This document shows, piece by piece, positions 22,152 to 31,782 of a stretch of DNA of 64,000 nt. A model generated the notes under the pieces. The model was not told where the DNA came from. It did no database searches and saw nothing but the letters and a program-made list of their open reading frames with translations. Each line of letters begins with the position of its first letter. The stretch's first letter is position 1. The stretch is from Pseudomonas cerasi. Lineage in GTDB: Bacteria > Pseudomonadota > Gammaproteobacteria > Pseudomonadales > Pseudomonadaceae. A program made the translations under genes and the position numbers. The stretch covers positions 2,167,001-2,231,000 of the forward strand of contig NZ_LT222319.1 in NCBI RefSeq assembly GCF_900074915.1. Direction: 5' to 3'.

Positions 22152-23398
22152 GCAATACGACAGGGCAGTGGCGCGACGGCAACTCGGTAGAGTTGCTGAT
22201 CAATGGCGAGGATTTTTACGCCCGGGTATTCGAGTGCATACGTGCCGCGCGCAAAGAGGTGCTGATCGAGACCTTCATCATTTTTGAAGACCGAATCGGC
22301 GAGGGCCTGCAACAGGCGCTGCTCGAAGCCGCTGCGAATGGCGCTAAGGTGGTCGTCACGGTGGATGACTATGGCACCTCGGACCTGAGTTCGACGTTTG
22401 TCAAAACCATGATCGACGCCGGTATCCAGATTCAGCTGTTCGATCCGCGCCCAAGGTTCATGGGCATGCGCACCAACCTGTTTCGCCGGCTGCACCGCAA
22501 GGTGGTGGTGATCGACGGCGAATTGGGCTTTATCGGCGGCATCAATTACAGCGTCGATCACATGACTGACACGGGGGTGACGGCCAAACAGGACTATGCC
22601 GTTCTGGTCCGTGGCCCGATTGTTGGCGATATTCACCACAGCGCGTTGAATATGCTCAGCAAGGTCGTTCGTGACAAATTGCCGCCCGTTGCACTGAAGC
22701 TGGACCGCGCCGGTGACGCCAGCATGCTGCTCGCCGAGCGCGACAATGACGAGCACAGTACCGATATCGAAGAGCAGTACCTGAAGGCGATTCGCGCTGC
22801 GAAGCAACGGATCACCTTGGCCAATGCGTATTTTTACCCCAGCTACCGCTTTCTGCGTGAGCTGCGCAATGCATCACGGCGGGGCGTCAAGGTCACCCTT
22901 ATTTTGCAAGGTCAGCCCGACATGCCGTTCGTACGGGTTTGCTCGCGGTTGACGTACACCTATCTGCTGCGCGACGGCGTGGTCATTCATGAGTACAAGC
23001 AACGTGCACTGCACGGCAAGGTCGCGCTGATCGATCAGGACTGGTCCACCGTGGGCTCCAGCAATCTTGACCCGCTGAGCCTCGCGCTGAACCTGGAAGC
23101 TAATCTGTTCATTCGTGATCGCGGGCTCAATGAGCATCTGCAAAACCACCTGATGGAGCTTGCCGCTGCGCACAGCAAGCAGATGAGCCTTAAGGGCGCG
23201 GCGCGTGGCCAGTGGTGGCGTGCGCCGATGATCGTCTTGAGTTTCTTTTTCCTGCGCCGTTTTCCGGCCATTGCCGGTTTGTTCCCGGTTCACGGTGTGC
23301 GCCTCAAGCCCCTGCGTGCCGGTGATGTAGTGCCCGAAGCGAAAGTGATCGAACAGCAGCAGAACAACCATCCGATGGACCAGGAGAAAACCCTATGA
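22148..23398 (+). CDS. clsB: cardiolipin synthase B
   Basis: A 416-residue phospholipase-D-superfamily enzyme with two HKD motifs, His116 in [20 protein letters not shown] and His289 in [20 protein letters not shown]. Such enzymes make cardiolipin; E. coli ClsB can use phosphatidylglycerol pairs and also transphosphatidylates other alcohols. Compared with ClsA it lacks N-terminal membrane helices, as is normal for ClsB. A hydrophobic stretch near 365 (MIVLSFFFL) may touch the membrane. Start and stop overlap both neighbours by ATGA, so translation is coupled. Confidence 0.93.
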   Translation: MSNTTGQWRDGNSVELLINGEDFYARVFECIRAARKEVLIETFIIFEDRIGEGLQQALLEAAANGAKVVVTVDDYGTSDLSSTFVKTMIDAGIQIQLFDPRPRFMGMRTNLFRRLHRKVVVIDGELGFIGGINYSVDHMTDTGVTAKQDYAVLVRGPIVGDIHHSALNMLSKVVRDKLPPVALKLDRAGDASMLLAERDNDEHSTDIEEQYLKAIRAAKQRITLANAYFYPSYRFLRELRNASRRGVKVTLILQGQPDMPFVRVCSRLTYTYLLRDGVVIHEYKQRALHGKVALIDQDWSTVGSSNLDPLSLALNLEANLFIRDRGLNEHLQNHLMELAAAHSKQMSLKGAARGQWWRAPMIVLSFFFLRRFPAIAGLFPVHGVRLKPLRAGDVVPEAKVIEQQQNNHPMDQEKTL

Positions 23399-24393
23399 CC
23401 CAAGCCACGCAGGCAGCGCCGCAAAGCGCGCAGGGAACCAAGTGGAAATGGGCAAAGCGGGCGTTCAATCTGTTTTTCTTTATCGCCGTCCCGGTTCTGC
23501 TGTTTATGCTGGTCAAGAAGCTTGACTGGCAAGAGGTGAAACAGGCGTTGGCGTCCTACAAGGCCAGCACCCTGGCTATCGCGGCTGTTGTGGCCTTTGC
23601 CAGCTACGCGACCTACTGCGGCTTTGACGTGTTGGCGCGTTATTACACCCGGCACACATTGTCGATCAAGCAGATCGTGCCGGTGACGTTTGTCTGCTAC
23701 GCGTTCAACCTCAACCTCAGTTCCTGGGTGGGCGGCATTGCCTTGCGTTACCGCTTGTATTCGCGACTGGGGCTGGATGTTTCGACCATCACGCGGATTC
23801 TCAGCCTGAGCCTGATTACCAACTGGCTGGGCTACATGCTGCTGGCCGGTTTTGTGTTTTCGATGCGCTTTCTGGAGTTGCCCAAGGAGTGGTCGATCGG
23901 CACCACAACCCTGCAATTGATCGGCTTCGGACTGTTGGCGGTGTGTTTTGCGTACCTGCTGGCCTGCCGGTTTTCGAAGAAACGCTCATGGACCATCCGT
24001 GATCAGGAGTTCAATCTGCCGTCGATGAAGCAGGCGCTGATGCAGGCCAGTCTGGGCGCTCTGAACTGGTCGTTGATGGCCGCGGTGATTTACACCCTGC
24101 TGCCGGACAAGGCGTTTTATCCGGCGATTCTCGGTGTGTTGCTGATCAGCAGCATCGCCGGTGTGATCACTCACATTCCAGCGGGCCTCGGTGTGCTTGA
24201 GACCGTGTTCATCACCTTGCTGGCGCACCAGTTCTCCAAGGGCAGCCTGCTCGCAGCGTTGATCGGCTATCGCGCGATCTACTTCCTGCTGCCGCTGCTG
24301 CTGGCACTGATGGTGTATCTGGTGCTGGAAAAACGCGCGAAGAAAATGGGCGAGAAGAACCAGCAACGCATGGGCGAGGAAGCCAAATCCTGA
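23395..24393 (+). CDS. ybhN: YbhN/UPF0104 family membrane protein
   Basis: A 332-residue integral membrane protein with about eight hydrophobic helices, of the family related to the flippase region of lysylphosphatidylglycerol synthases. Motifs include NLNLSSWVGGIALRYRLYSRLG and GVITHIPAGLGVLETVF. No synthase domain is attached. The function is unsettled; context with clsB points to phospholipid movement or supply. It begins within the clsB stop (ATGA) after a GGAG site and ends the operon. The C-terminal tail is strongly basic. Confidence 0.9.
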   Translation: MTQATQAAPQSAQGTKWKWAKRAFNLFFFIAVPVLLFMLVKKLDWQEVKQALASYKASTLAIAAVVAFASYATYCGFDVLARYYTRHTLSIKQIVPVTFVCYAFNLNLSSWVGGIALRYRLYSRLGLDVSTITRILSLSLITNWLGYMLLAGFVFSMRFLELPKEWSIGTTTLQLIGFGLLAVCFAYLLACRFSKKRSWTIRDQEFNLPSMKQALMQASLGALNWSLMAAVIYTLLPDKAFYPAILGVLLISSIAGVITHIPAGLGVLETVFITLLAHQFSKGSLLAALIGYRAIYFLLPLLLALMVYLVLEKRAKKMGEKNQQRMGEEAKS

Positions 24394-24404
24394 TGGCTCA
24401 GCCC

Positions 24405-25313
24405 TCAGTCATCAAACCCGACCTGCTCGTGTATTTCATCGACCTTGAGTTCCAGGCGATAGGCCACGGCAATGAACAGCGCCTGGCACAGGCATAGCGT
24501 GGCGCTCAGCGAGCGGAAGGCGAACGAGCTGCCTTCGTTGACCAGTAGCACCGAGTTGGCGCGCTTGGCCAGCGGCGACAGGTTGCTGTCGGTGATGATC
24601 AGCGTCTTGGCCTGGTGGTGCTGGGCGATGCGCAGGCAGTGCTGGGTCTCCTTGCCATAGGGCGTGAAGCTGATGGCAATCACCAGGTCATTGGCGCGCA
24701 CACTGCGCATTTGCTCGCGATAGCTGCCCCCCAGGCCGGAGATGAGATGAATGCGCTTGTTGGTGTGTTGCAGGTTGTAGACCAGATAATCAGCCACCGC
24801 GAATGAGCGGCGCACGCCCACCACATAGATGTTGTCGGCGTTGACCACCAGGTCCACGGCTTTCTCGAATTCATCGTCATCCAGCTCGACACTCAGGCGT
24901 TCCAGGCCGGAGAGGGTGGCGCTGACGCATTCACGTGCCAGATCGCCTGCATTGGCCTTCTGTGACTTGTTGGCGATCAGGCTACGGATACGCTGCTGGT
25001 AATTCTGCACCGGCGTGGTCTTGTGCGTATAAGCCTCGCGAAACAACGCCTGCATCTCGCTGAAACCGCTGAACCCGAAACGCTGGGAAAATCGCACGAT
25101 GGCCGAAGGGTGGACTTCGCACTCGCGGGCGATGTCACTGATCCGGTCAACCATGATCCGGTCGCTCTGCTGGCTCATATAGCTGGCAATCCGCTTGAGC
25201 TGACGCGGCAGGCCCTCGTATTCATCAGTGATCAGCCGCAACAAGCCTTCGGCACTGTTCGGCGGCATGTCGACGCTCGTCCCGGGCAGAGTGGGCTGAT
25301 CGGCGCTGGTCAT
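24405..25313 (-). CDS. iolR: RpiR/MurR-family regulator of inositol catabolism
   Basis: A 302-residue regulator: N-terminal RpiR-type helix-turn-helix (about 25-100, with ISDIARECEVHPSAIVRFSQRFGFSGFSEMQALFREAY) and a C-terminal SIS sugar-phosphate-binding domain (about 135-270, with YVVGVRRSFAVADYLVYNLQ and AISFTPYGKETQ). RpiR proteins usually bind a sugar-phosphate intermediate and release or recruit promoter DNA. It is divergent from iolC, and the TGGAA-N6-TTCCA sites at 25461 and 36925 are likely its operators. ATG 25313 is preferred to TTG 25319 because AAAGGA is then 8 bases away. The name iolR is given by function, and it is not related to Bacillus IolR (DeoR family). Confidence 0.85.
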   Translation of the reverse strand: MTSADQPTLPGTSVDMPPNSAEGLLRLITDEYEGLPRQLKRIASYMSQQSDRIMVDRISDIARECEVHPSAIVRFSQRFGFSGFSEMQALFREAYTHKTTPVQNYQQRIRSLIANKSQKANAGDLARECVSATLSGLERLSVELDDDEFEKAVDLVVNADNIYVVGVRRSFAVADYLVYNLQHTNKRIHLISGLGGSYREQMRSVRANDLVIAISFTPYGKETQHCLRIAQHHQAKTLIITDSNLSPLAKRANSVLLVNEGSSFAFRSLSATLCLCQALFIAVAYRLELKVDEIHEQVGFDD

Positions 25314-25460
25314 ATTCAAATCCTTTCTGCTTGTTCTTCTTCAGGGCAACGGCGCGCACAGCACGACCGTTGTGGGCCTGACGGTGGAGGCTGCCTTGGG
25401 GCAGGAACGACGACTATATCCTACCCGCCTGCGCAGTGTGCCAGCACTTGAGTGGTGGTA

Positions 25461-25476
25461 TGGAAAAAATATTCCA
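25461..25476. promoter_or_regulatory. putative IolR operator 1
   Basis: TGGAAAAAATATTCCA, arms TGGAA/TTCCA with 6 bases between, in the AT-rich divergent region between iolR and iolC. The same arms and spacing form the perfect palindrome at 36925. Confidence 0.6.
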
Positions 25477-25489
25477 CTAAAAATAATTA

Positions 25490-25505
25490 TAGAAAAAATA
25501 TTGAT
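25490..25505. promoter_or_regulatory. putative IolR operator 1b, degenerate
   Basis: TAGAAAAAATATTGAT, 29 bp (about three helical turns) from the first site and identical to it in 12 of 16 positions. The right arm is poor. Confidence 0.35.
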
Positions 25506-25577
25506 TGATGTGTCTTGACGTTTTACGCTGCATTCACAAAGCAGCGTGTACACCTGATGCAGGCGCTGCAGGCTGAT

Positions 25578-25585
25578 AAAAATAA
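25578..25585 (+). promoter_or_regulatory. Hfq/Crc-type A-rich motif before iolC
   Basis: AAAAATAA fits AANAANAA and abuts the CAGGAG ribosome site. Confidence 0.45.
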
Positions 25586-25596
25586 CAGGAGCCACC

Positions 25597-27534
25597 ATGG
25601 GCCAGACACGCTTTGCCACTGGGCGTCAGTTGGATCTGATTTGCCTCGGACGCCTGGGCGTCGACCTTTATGCGCAACAAGTGGGGGCGCGACTCGAAGA
25701 CGTTTCCAGTTTCGCTAAATACCTGGGCGGCTCGTCGGCCAATATCGCCTTCGGCACGGCTAGGCTCGGTCTCAGGTCGGCCATGCTCAGCAGGGTCGGC
25801 GACGACCACATGGGCCGTTTTCTGGTCGAGTCCCTGGCCCGTGAAGGCTGTGATGTCAGCGCCATCAAGCGCGACCCCGAGCGTCTGACGGCGATGGTGC
25901 TGCTGGGGTTGAAGGATCGTGAAACCTTCCCCTTGGTGTTCTACCGTGAAAACTGCGCTGACATGGCCCTGCGCGCCGAGGACATCGACGAGCAGCAGAT
26001 TGCCTCGAGCAAGGCGCTGCTGATCACCGGCACGCATTTCTCCACTGATCAGGTGTTCAGGGCCAGCAGTCAGGCGCTCGACTATGCCGAGAAGCACAAC
26101 GTCAAGCGCGTGCTGGATATCGACTACCGCCCGGTGCTCTGGGGGCTGGCAGGCAAGGCCGATGGTGAGACCCGGTTCGTTGCCGATCAGAAGGTCAGCC
26201 AGCATGTGCAGCGCATCCTGCCGCGTTTCGACCTGATCGTCGGCACCGAAGAGGAATTCCAGATTGCCGGCGGTTCGACCGATTTGCTCGCGGCCCTGCG
26301 TAAGGTGCGTGAACTGACGGCCGCAACGCTGGTGGTCAAGCTCGGCCCGCAAGGCTGCACGGTGATTCACGGGGCCATTCCTGCGCGGCTGGAAGAGGGC
26401 GCCATCTACCCCGGCGTGCAGGTCGAAGTACTCAACGTGCTCGGTGCGGGCGACGCGTTCATGTCCGGTTTTCTCAGCGGCTGGCTCAAGGAAGCCAGTG
26501 ACGAACGCTGCTGCCAGCTGGCCAATGCCTGTGGCGGGCTGGTGGTGTCGCGGCATGCCTGTGCGCCCGCGATGCCGACCCCGGCCGAACTCGATTACCT
26601 GTTCAACAGCCCTGAACCCATTACCCGTCCTGATCAGGATGTCGCCCTGCAACGGCTGCATCAGGTCAGCGTGCCGCGCAAGCAGTGGCGGCAGTTGTTC
26701 ATCTTTGCCTTCGATCATCGCGGCCAGTTGGTCGAGCTGGCGCAACAGGCCGGGCGTGATCTGGGCAGCATCAGCCAGCTCAAGCAGCTGTTCGTGCAGG
26801 CGGTCGAGCGGGTCGAAGCCGACCTGCGCAAGCGCGGCATCGAAGCCGATGTCGGTCTGCTTGCCGACCAGCGCTTCGGTCAGGATTCACTCAACGCCGC
26901 AACCGGTCGCGGCTGGTGGGTGGCGCGTCCGGTGGAGGTACAGGGCTCAAGGCCGCTGGCCTTCGAGCACGGTCGCTCCATCGGCAGCAATCTGCTCGCC
27001 TGGCCGCAAGAGCAGATCATCAAGTGCCTGGTGCAATATCACCCCGATGACGAGCCGATGTTGCGTCTGGAGCAGGAAGCGCAGATCAAGGCGCTCTACG
27101 ATGCTTCGAAAGTCAGCGGCCATGAGTTGCTGCTGGAAATCATTCCGCCCAAGGATCACCCGTCGCCTCACCCGGACGTGATGCTTCGCTCGCTGAAGCG
27201 CTTGTACAACCTGGGCATCTACCCGGCGTGGTGGAAGATCGAGGCGCAGAGTGCGCAGGTCTGGCAGCAACTGGACGAACTGATCCAGCAACGCGATCCG
27301 TATTGCCGCGGCGTGGTACTGCTCGGGCTCAATGCGCCTGTCGAAGAGCTCGCTGCCGGCTTTGCCGAAGCTCGCCACAGCCACGTCTGCCAGGGCTTTG
27401 CTGTCGGCCGGACAATATTCCGTGAGCCAAGCCGGGCCTGGATGGCCGGAGAAATAGACGATGCGACGCTGATCAGTCGGGTGCAGAGCACCTTCAACTG
27501 GTTGATCGAGTCCTGGCGCGAAAGCCGCGCCTGA
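25597..27534 (+). CDS. iolC: 5-dehydro-2-deoxygluconokinase fused to a DUF2090 aldolase-like domain
   Basis: A 645-residue two-domain protein. Residues 1 to about 325 are a PfkB-type sugar kinase (LDLICLGRLGVDLYA, then NVLGAGDAFMSGFLSGW with the catalytic Asp) that phosphorylates 2-deoxy-5-keto-gluconate. Residues about 340-645 are DUF2090, a class-I-aldolase-like barrel. This fusion is commonly named as kinase plus 5-dehydro-2-deoxyphosphogluconate aldolase, and no separate iolJ is present here, so the second half likely splits the phosphorylated product to DHAP and malonate semialdehyde. First gene of the catabolic operon; CAGGAG precedes the ATG. Confidence 0.93.
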   Translation: MGQTRFATGRQLDLICLGRLGVDLYAQQVGARLEDVSSFAKYLGGSSANIAFGTARLGLRSAMLSRVGDDHMGRFLVESLAREGCDVSAIKRDPERLTAMVLLGLKDRETFPLVFYRENCADMALRAEDIDEQQIASSKALLITGTHFSTDQVFRASSQALDYAEKHNVKRVLDIDYRPVLWGLAGKADGETRFVADQKVSQHVQRILPRFDLIVGTEEEFQIAGGSTDLLAALRKVRELTAATLVVKLGPQGCTVIHGAIPARLEEGAIYPGVQVEVLNVLGAGDAFMSGFLSGWLKEASDERCCQLANACGGLVVSRHACAPAMPTPAELDYLFNSPEPITRPDQDVALQRLHQVSVPRKQWRQLFIFAFDHRGQLVELAQQAGRDLGSISQLKQLFVQAVERVEADLRKRGIEADVGLLADQRFGQDSLNAATGRGWWVARPVEVQGSRPLAFEHGRSIGSNLLAWPQEQIIKCLVQYHPDDEPMLRLEQEAQIKALYDASKVSGHELLLEIIPPKDHPSPHPDVMLRSLKRLYNLGIYPAWWKIEAQSAQVWQQLDELIQQRDPYCRGVVLLGLNAPVEELAAGFAEARHSHVCQGFAVGRTIFREPSRAWMAGEIDDATLISRVQSTFNWLIESWRESRA

Positions 27535-27571
27535 TTCGTTCCGGATTTCGACGCCACGACAACGTCGCGAT

Positions 27572-27579
27572 AACAACAA
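27572..27579 (+). promoter_or_regulatory. Hfq/Crc-type A-rich motif before iolE
   Basis: AACAACAA, an exact AANAANAA of the CA-motif type, followed directly by AAAAAGGTG. Confidence 0.55.
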
Positions 27580-27592
27580 AAAAGGTGCAGCC

Positions 27593-28498
27593 ATGCCCGT
27601 TTCGACTTCCACACCCAGAATCCGCATCGGCATCAATCCGATCTCCTGGAGCAACGATGATTTGCCGGCCCTCGGCGGAGAAACCCCGCTGAGCACGGCG
27701 CTGAGCGAAGGCAAAGCCATTGGCTACGAGGGCTTCGAGCTCAACGGCAAGTTTCCGAAAGATGCCAAGGGCGTCGGCGATGTGTTGCGGCCCCATGGCC
27801 TGGCGCTGGTGTCCGGCTGGTATTCCAGCCGCCTGGCGCGGCGTTCGGTGGCCGAGGAAATCGAAGCCATCGCTGCGCATGTGAACCTGCTCGCCGAAAA
27901 TGGCGCTTCGGTGCTGGTGTACGGCGAGGTGGCCGAATCGATTCAGGGGCAACGTATCCCGCTGGTCGAACGTCCACGTTTTCACACCGATGCCGCCTGG
28001 CATGAATACGCCGAAAAACTGACCGAGCTGGCACGTTTCACCCTGTCCCGAGGCGTGCGCCTGGCGTATCACCACCACATGGGCGCTTACGTCGAGTCGC
28101 CGCAGGATATCGACCGGCTGATGGCGCTGACCGGTGAGGAGGTCGGGCTGCTGTTCGATTCCGGGCATTGCTACATGGGCGGTGGCGAACCTCTTCAAGT
28201 GTTGAGCAAGCACATCCAGCGTATTTGCCATGTGCATTTCAAGGACGTGCGCAAGCCGGTGGTGCAACTGGCACGCAACAACCTGTGGAGCTTTCCGGAC
28301 TGCATCATCAACGGCACTTTCACGGTGCCGGGGGACGGCGATATTGACTTCTCGGCGCTGCTCAAGGTCTTGCGGCAGGCCGGTTACAACGGCTGGCTGG
28401 TGGTCGAGGCCGAACAGGACCCTGCCGTAGCGCCCAGCTATGTGTACGCCAAAAAGGGCTATGACACGTTGCGCCAACTGCTGGCCGATGCACGATAA
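27593..28498 (+). CDS. iolE: myo-inosose-2 dehydratase
   Basis: A 301-residue AP-endonuclease-2-type TIM barrel. It begins RIRIGINPISWSNDDLP, typical of IolE, and has metal ligands in EGFELNGKF, YHHHMGAYVE, LLFDSGHCYMGG, HVHFKDVR and PGDGDIDF. IolE removes water from 2-keto-myo-inositol to give the trihydroxycyclohexane-dione used by IolD; it needs a divalent metal. It follows iolC by 58 bp and is preceded by a strong AACAACAA motif beside the ribosome site. Confidence 0.95.
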   Translation: MPVSTSTPRIRIGINPISWSNDDLPALGGETPLSTALSEGKAIGYEGFELNGKFPKDAKGVGDVLRPHGLALVSGWYSSRLARRSVAEEIEAIAAHVNLLAENGASVLVYGEVAESIQGQRIPLVERPRFHTDAAWHEYAEKLTELARFTLSRGVRLAYHHHMGAYVESPQDIDRLMALTGEEVGLLFDSGHCYMGGGEPLQVLSKHIQRICHVHFKDVRKPVVQLARNNLWSFPDCIINGTFTVPGDGDIDFSALLKVLRQAGYNGWLVVEAEQDPAVAPSYVYAKKGYDTLRQLLADAR

Positions 28499-28511
28499 GG
28501 AGGACTGCAAC

Positions 28512-29321
28512 ATGAATCTGCTGACCAAGAGCAAATCCACTGGCCGCGACGTCGTAGCGCTGGCCCCCGGTTCGCTGGAATACGTGAACTTCGCCGCCTA
28601 CCGCCTGGAGTCCGGAGAAAACCTGCCGCTGAGCGCAGGAGAAAACGAGCTGTGCGTGGTCCTGCTGACCGGGCACGCCAGCGTCAGTGGCGAAGCGCCG
28701 GGGCAGGGCGCTTTCAGCTGGGAAAACATAGGCGACCGGCAATCGGTGTTCGAAGAAAAATCGCCGTTCGCGGTCTACCTGCCGCCGCATAGCCAGGCGC
28801 AGTTTGTCGCACGCGGCGCGGTACAGCTTGCCGTATGCACGGCGCCGGGCGATGCCGGCAAACATTTTCCGGCACGCTTGATCATGCCGGGCAGCATGAA
28901 GCGCAGCGTACGCGGCAAGGGCGCCAATACCCGTTATGTGTGCGACATATTGCCGGACAGCGAAGCGGCGCATTCGCTGCTGGTGGTCGAGGTGCGTACA
29001 CCTTCCGGGCATTCCTCCAGTTACCCGCCGCACAAGCACGACCGGGACAACCTGCCGCACGAGAGCTTTCTCGAAGAAACCTATTACCACCAGGTCAACC
29101 CGCCGCAGGGCTTCGTTTTTCAGCGGGTTTATACCGACGACCGCAGCATCGATCAGGCCATGGCCGTGGAAAACAATGACCTGGTGACCGTGCCCAAGGG
29201 CTACCACCCGGTCTCCGTCCCCTACGGCTACGAATCCTGGTACCTGAACGTAATGGCCGGCCCGACGCGCGCCTGGCAGTTCCACAACGATCCGCAGCAC
29301 AGCTGGCTGCTGGATCTCTGA
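28512..29321 (+). CDS. iolB: 5-deoxy-glucuronate isomerase
   Basis: A 269-residue bicupin. The C-terminal cupin contains the metal-site motif [24 protein letters not shown]; the N-terminal cupin lacks an obvious His cluster, which is normal for IolB. It converts 5-deoxy-glucuronate, the IolD product, to 2-deoxy-5-keto-gluconate, the substrate of IolC. It starts 13 bp after iolE behind an excellent AAGGAGG site. The family is about 270 residues, so the gene is complete. Confidence 0.95.
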   Translation: MNLLTKSKSTGRDVVALAPGSLEYVNFAAYRLESGENLPLSAGENELCVVLLTGHASVSGEAPGQGAFSWENIGDRQSVFEEKSPFAVYLPPHSQAQFVARGAVQLAVCTAPGDAGKHFPARLIMPGSMKRSVRGKGANTRYVCDILPDSEAAHSLLVVEVRTPSGHSSSYPPHKHDRDNLPHESFLEETYYHQVNPPQGFVFQRVYTDDRSIDQAMAVENNDLVTVPKGYHPVSVPYGYESWYLNVMAGPTRAWQFHNDPQHSWLLDL

Positions 29322-29349
29322 TTTCCCATTTTTGTTCTGGAGGCATGAG

Positions 29350-30857
29350 ATGAACGAGTCACCGGTGATCGGCCACTACATCAACGGACACCTGAGCAAT
29401 GGCGAGGGTGAGCGTTACAGCGATGTCTTCAATCCGGCAATCGGCACGGTCCATGCGCGTGTTGCGCTGGCCAGCGTGAAGACTGTGGATGAAGCGGTTG
29501 CGGCGGCCAAGGCGGCGTTTCCGGCCTGGGCCGAGCAGTCCTCGCTGCGCCGGGCTCGGGTGATGTTCAAGTTCAAGGAACTGCTGGACCAGCACCATGA
29601 CGAATTGGCGCAGATCATTTGCCGCGAGCACGGCAAAGTGTTGTCCGACGCGCGCGGAGAGGTGGTGCGCGGTATCGAGATCGTCGAATTTGCCTGCGGT
29701 GCCCCCAGTCTTCTGAAGAGCGATTTCAGCGACAACATCGGCGGTGGTATCGATAACTGGAACCTGCGTCAGCCACTGGGCGTCTGCGCCGGGGTTACGC
29801 CGTTCAACTTTCCGGTCATGGTGCCCTTGTGGATGATTCCCATGGCGCTGGTGACCGGTAACTGCTTCATCCTCAAACCCTCGGAGCGCGATCCATCGGC
29901 CAGCCTGCTGATGGCGCGCCTGCTCAAGGAAGCCGGTCTGCCCGATGGCGTCTTCAATGTGGTGCAGGGTGACAAGGTGGCGGTCGATGCGTTGCTGCAA
30001 CACCCTGACATCGAGGCCATTTCCTTCGTCGGCTCGACCCCGATCGCCGAGTACATCCATCAGCAAGGCACTGCCCATGGCAAGCGCGTGCAAGCACTGG
30101 GCGGCGCCAAGAACCATATGATCGTGATGCCCGATGCTGATCTGGACCAGGCCGCCGACGCCCTGATCGGGGCGGCTTATGGCTCGGCCGGAGAGCGCTG
30201 TATGGCGATCTCGATTGCCGTGGTGGTCGGCGATGTCGGCCAGCGCCTCATCGACAAGCTGCTGCCGCGCATCGACCAGCTCAAGGTCGGCAACGGCATG
30301 CAGGCCGATTCGGACATGGGGCCGCTGGTCACCGCTGTGCACAAGGCCAAGGTCGAGGGCTTCATCGATCAGGGCGTCAAAGAAGGCGCGAAGCTGATCG
30401 TCGATGGCCGCAACTTCAAGGTGCCGGGTGCCGAGCAGGGCTTTTTCGTCGGCGCGACGCTGTTCGATCACGTCACGTCACGCCGCAGATGCAGATCTAC
30501 AAGGAAGAAATCTTCGGCCCGGTGCTGGGTATCGTGCACGTCGCGGATTTCGCCAGCGCCGTGGCGCTGATCAACGCCCATGAGTTCGGCAATGGCGTGT
30601 CGTGCTTCACCAGCGATGGCGGCGTGGCGCGCGCATTTGCTCGCAGCATCAAGGTCGGCATGGTCGGCATCAACGTGCCGATCCCGGTGCCCATGGCCTG
30701 GCATTCGTTTGGTGGCTGGAAGCGGTCGCTGTTTGGCGATCACCACGCCTACGGCGAAGAAGGCCTGCGTTTTTACAGCCGCTACAAAAGCGTCATGCAA
30801 CGCTGGCCGGACAGCATCGCCAAAGGCCCCGAGTTCAGTATGCCGACTGCCAAATAG
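29350..30857 (+). pseudogene. iolA: methylmalonate/malonate semialdehyde dehydrogenase, frameshifted
   Basis: The CoA-acylating aldehyde dehydrogenase IolA/MmsA, which turns malonate semialdehyde into acetyl-CoA, is split. Codons from 29350 read normally through the catalytic Cys ([11 protein letters not shown]) to GATLFDHVT, then shift and stop at 30570. The remainder continues in another frame from 30489 ([15 protein letters not shown]) to 30857. At the junction GTCAC occurs twice in tandem (30472-30481); deleting one copy restores an uninterrupted 500-residue protein of normal length. The missing part is about 120 C-terminal residues. GGAGG precedes ATG 29350. It is either a recent inactivating mutation or an assembly error. 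Confidence 0.88.
30472..30481. repeat. 5-bp tandem duplication causing the iolA frameshift
   Basis: GTCACGTCAC: two exact copies of GTCAC. One copy restores [15 protein letters not shown]. Confidence 0.85.
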
Positions 30858-30883
30858 TCTTCATCAATGGAATGTTTGCGGAG

Positions 30884-30891
30884 AATAAGAA
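30884..30891 (+). promoter_or_regulatory. Hfq/Crc-type A-rich motif before iolI
   Basis: AATAAGAA fits AANAANAA and lies between GGAG and the ATG at 30894. Confidence 0.4.
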
Positions 30892-30893
30892 CA

Positions 30894-31724
30894 ATGAACC
30901 ACCCTCTGCGTTTCGCCCTTAATCGAATGGTCGCGCCGCGCCTGTCTCTGGAAAGTTTCGTCGACCTGGCGGTTGAGCTGGGTGCCGATGCCATCGAGAT
31001 TCGCAACGACCTCAAGGGCATCGAGATCGAAGACGGCACTGCCCCCGAGGTCGTCCGTGATCTTTGTGCTGCCAGGGGGGTAGAGGTGTTGTCCATCAAC
31101 GCCCTGTACCCGTTCGATGTCTGGAACCAGGAGCGCGCTGCCCAGGCGACGAAGCTGGCGCAGTACGCCCGCGACTGCGGTGCCCGCGGTCTGGTGCTGT
31201 GCCCGCTCAATGACCGTGCCGACCCGCGCAACGGTGCGCAGCGCGCTGCGGGATTACGCACCGCATTGACGGCCTTGGCCCCGATTCTTCGCGAGCACGG
31301 AATTCTCGGCTTCGTCGAACCCCTCGGCTTTGAGGAGTGCTCGCTGCGACTCAAGCGTCAAGCGGTGGATGCGATCAAAGCTGTCGGCGGGCTGGATGTT
31401 TACCGACTGGTTCACGATACCTTTCACCACCATCTGGCCGGCGAGGTCGAGCTGTTCCCGGAGCTGACCGGGTTGGTACATATCTCCGGTGTCGAGGATG
31501 CGCAGACACCGCTCAACAGCATTCGCGATGGTCATCGCGTGCTGGTCGGCGAAGGCGACATTCTGGGTAATGCGTCGCAGATCGAGCGCTTGCTGGACAG
31601 CGGCTATCAGGGGCATCTGTCGTTCGAACCGTTTGCTGAAAGCGTTCACGTGCTGGATGACATTCCTCAGGCAATAGCGGCAAGCATGACGCATTTGTCA
31701 CGAGCCGTTTCGCAGCGTCACTGA
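30894..31724 (+). CDS. iolI: 2-keto-myo-inositol isomerase, IolI-like
   Basis: A 276-residue AP-endonuclease-2-type TIM barrel. Likely metal ligands sit in [34 protein letters not shown] and FEPFAESVH. IolI isomerises 2-keto-myo-inositol to 1-keto-D-chiro-inositol, linking D-chiro-inositol to the main route. Assignment to IolI rather than a generic sugar-phosphate isomerase rests on these motifs and on the operon. ATG 30894 follows GGAG; an upstream in-frame start at 30867 lacks a ribosome site. It lies 36 bp after the broken iolA, inside the operon. Confidence 0.85.
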   Translation: MNHPLRFALNRMVAPRLSLESFVDLAVELGADAIEIRNDLKGIEIEDGTAPEVVRDLCAARGVEVLSINALYPFDVWNQERAAQATKLAQYARDCGARGLVLCPLNDRADPRNGAQRAAGLRTALTALAPILREHGILGFVEPLGFEECSLRLKRQAVDAIKAVGGLDVYRLVHDTFHHHLAGEVELFPELTGLVHISGVEDAQTPLNSIRDGHRVLVGEGDILGNASQIERLLDSGYQGHLSFEPFAESVHVLDDIPQAIAASMTHLSRAVSQRH

Positions 31725-31762
31725 CTTCAGCCGTCAGGCCGGCTTAAACCCTGGCCACCTCA

Positions 31763-31770
31763 AACAAGAA
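31763..31770 (+). promoter_or_regulatory. Hfq/Crc-type A-rich motif before iolD
   Basis: AACAAGAA, overlapped by AAGAACAA (31766-31773), just before the AAGGTG ribosome site. Confidence 0.45.
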
Positions 31771-31782
31771 CAAGGTGCGAAC

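Noticed and set aside
30472..30570. Programmed frameshifting in iolA
   Set aside because: There is no slippery heptamer or stimulatory structure; a 5-base tandem repeat is a simple duplication.
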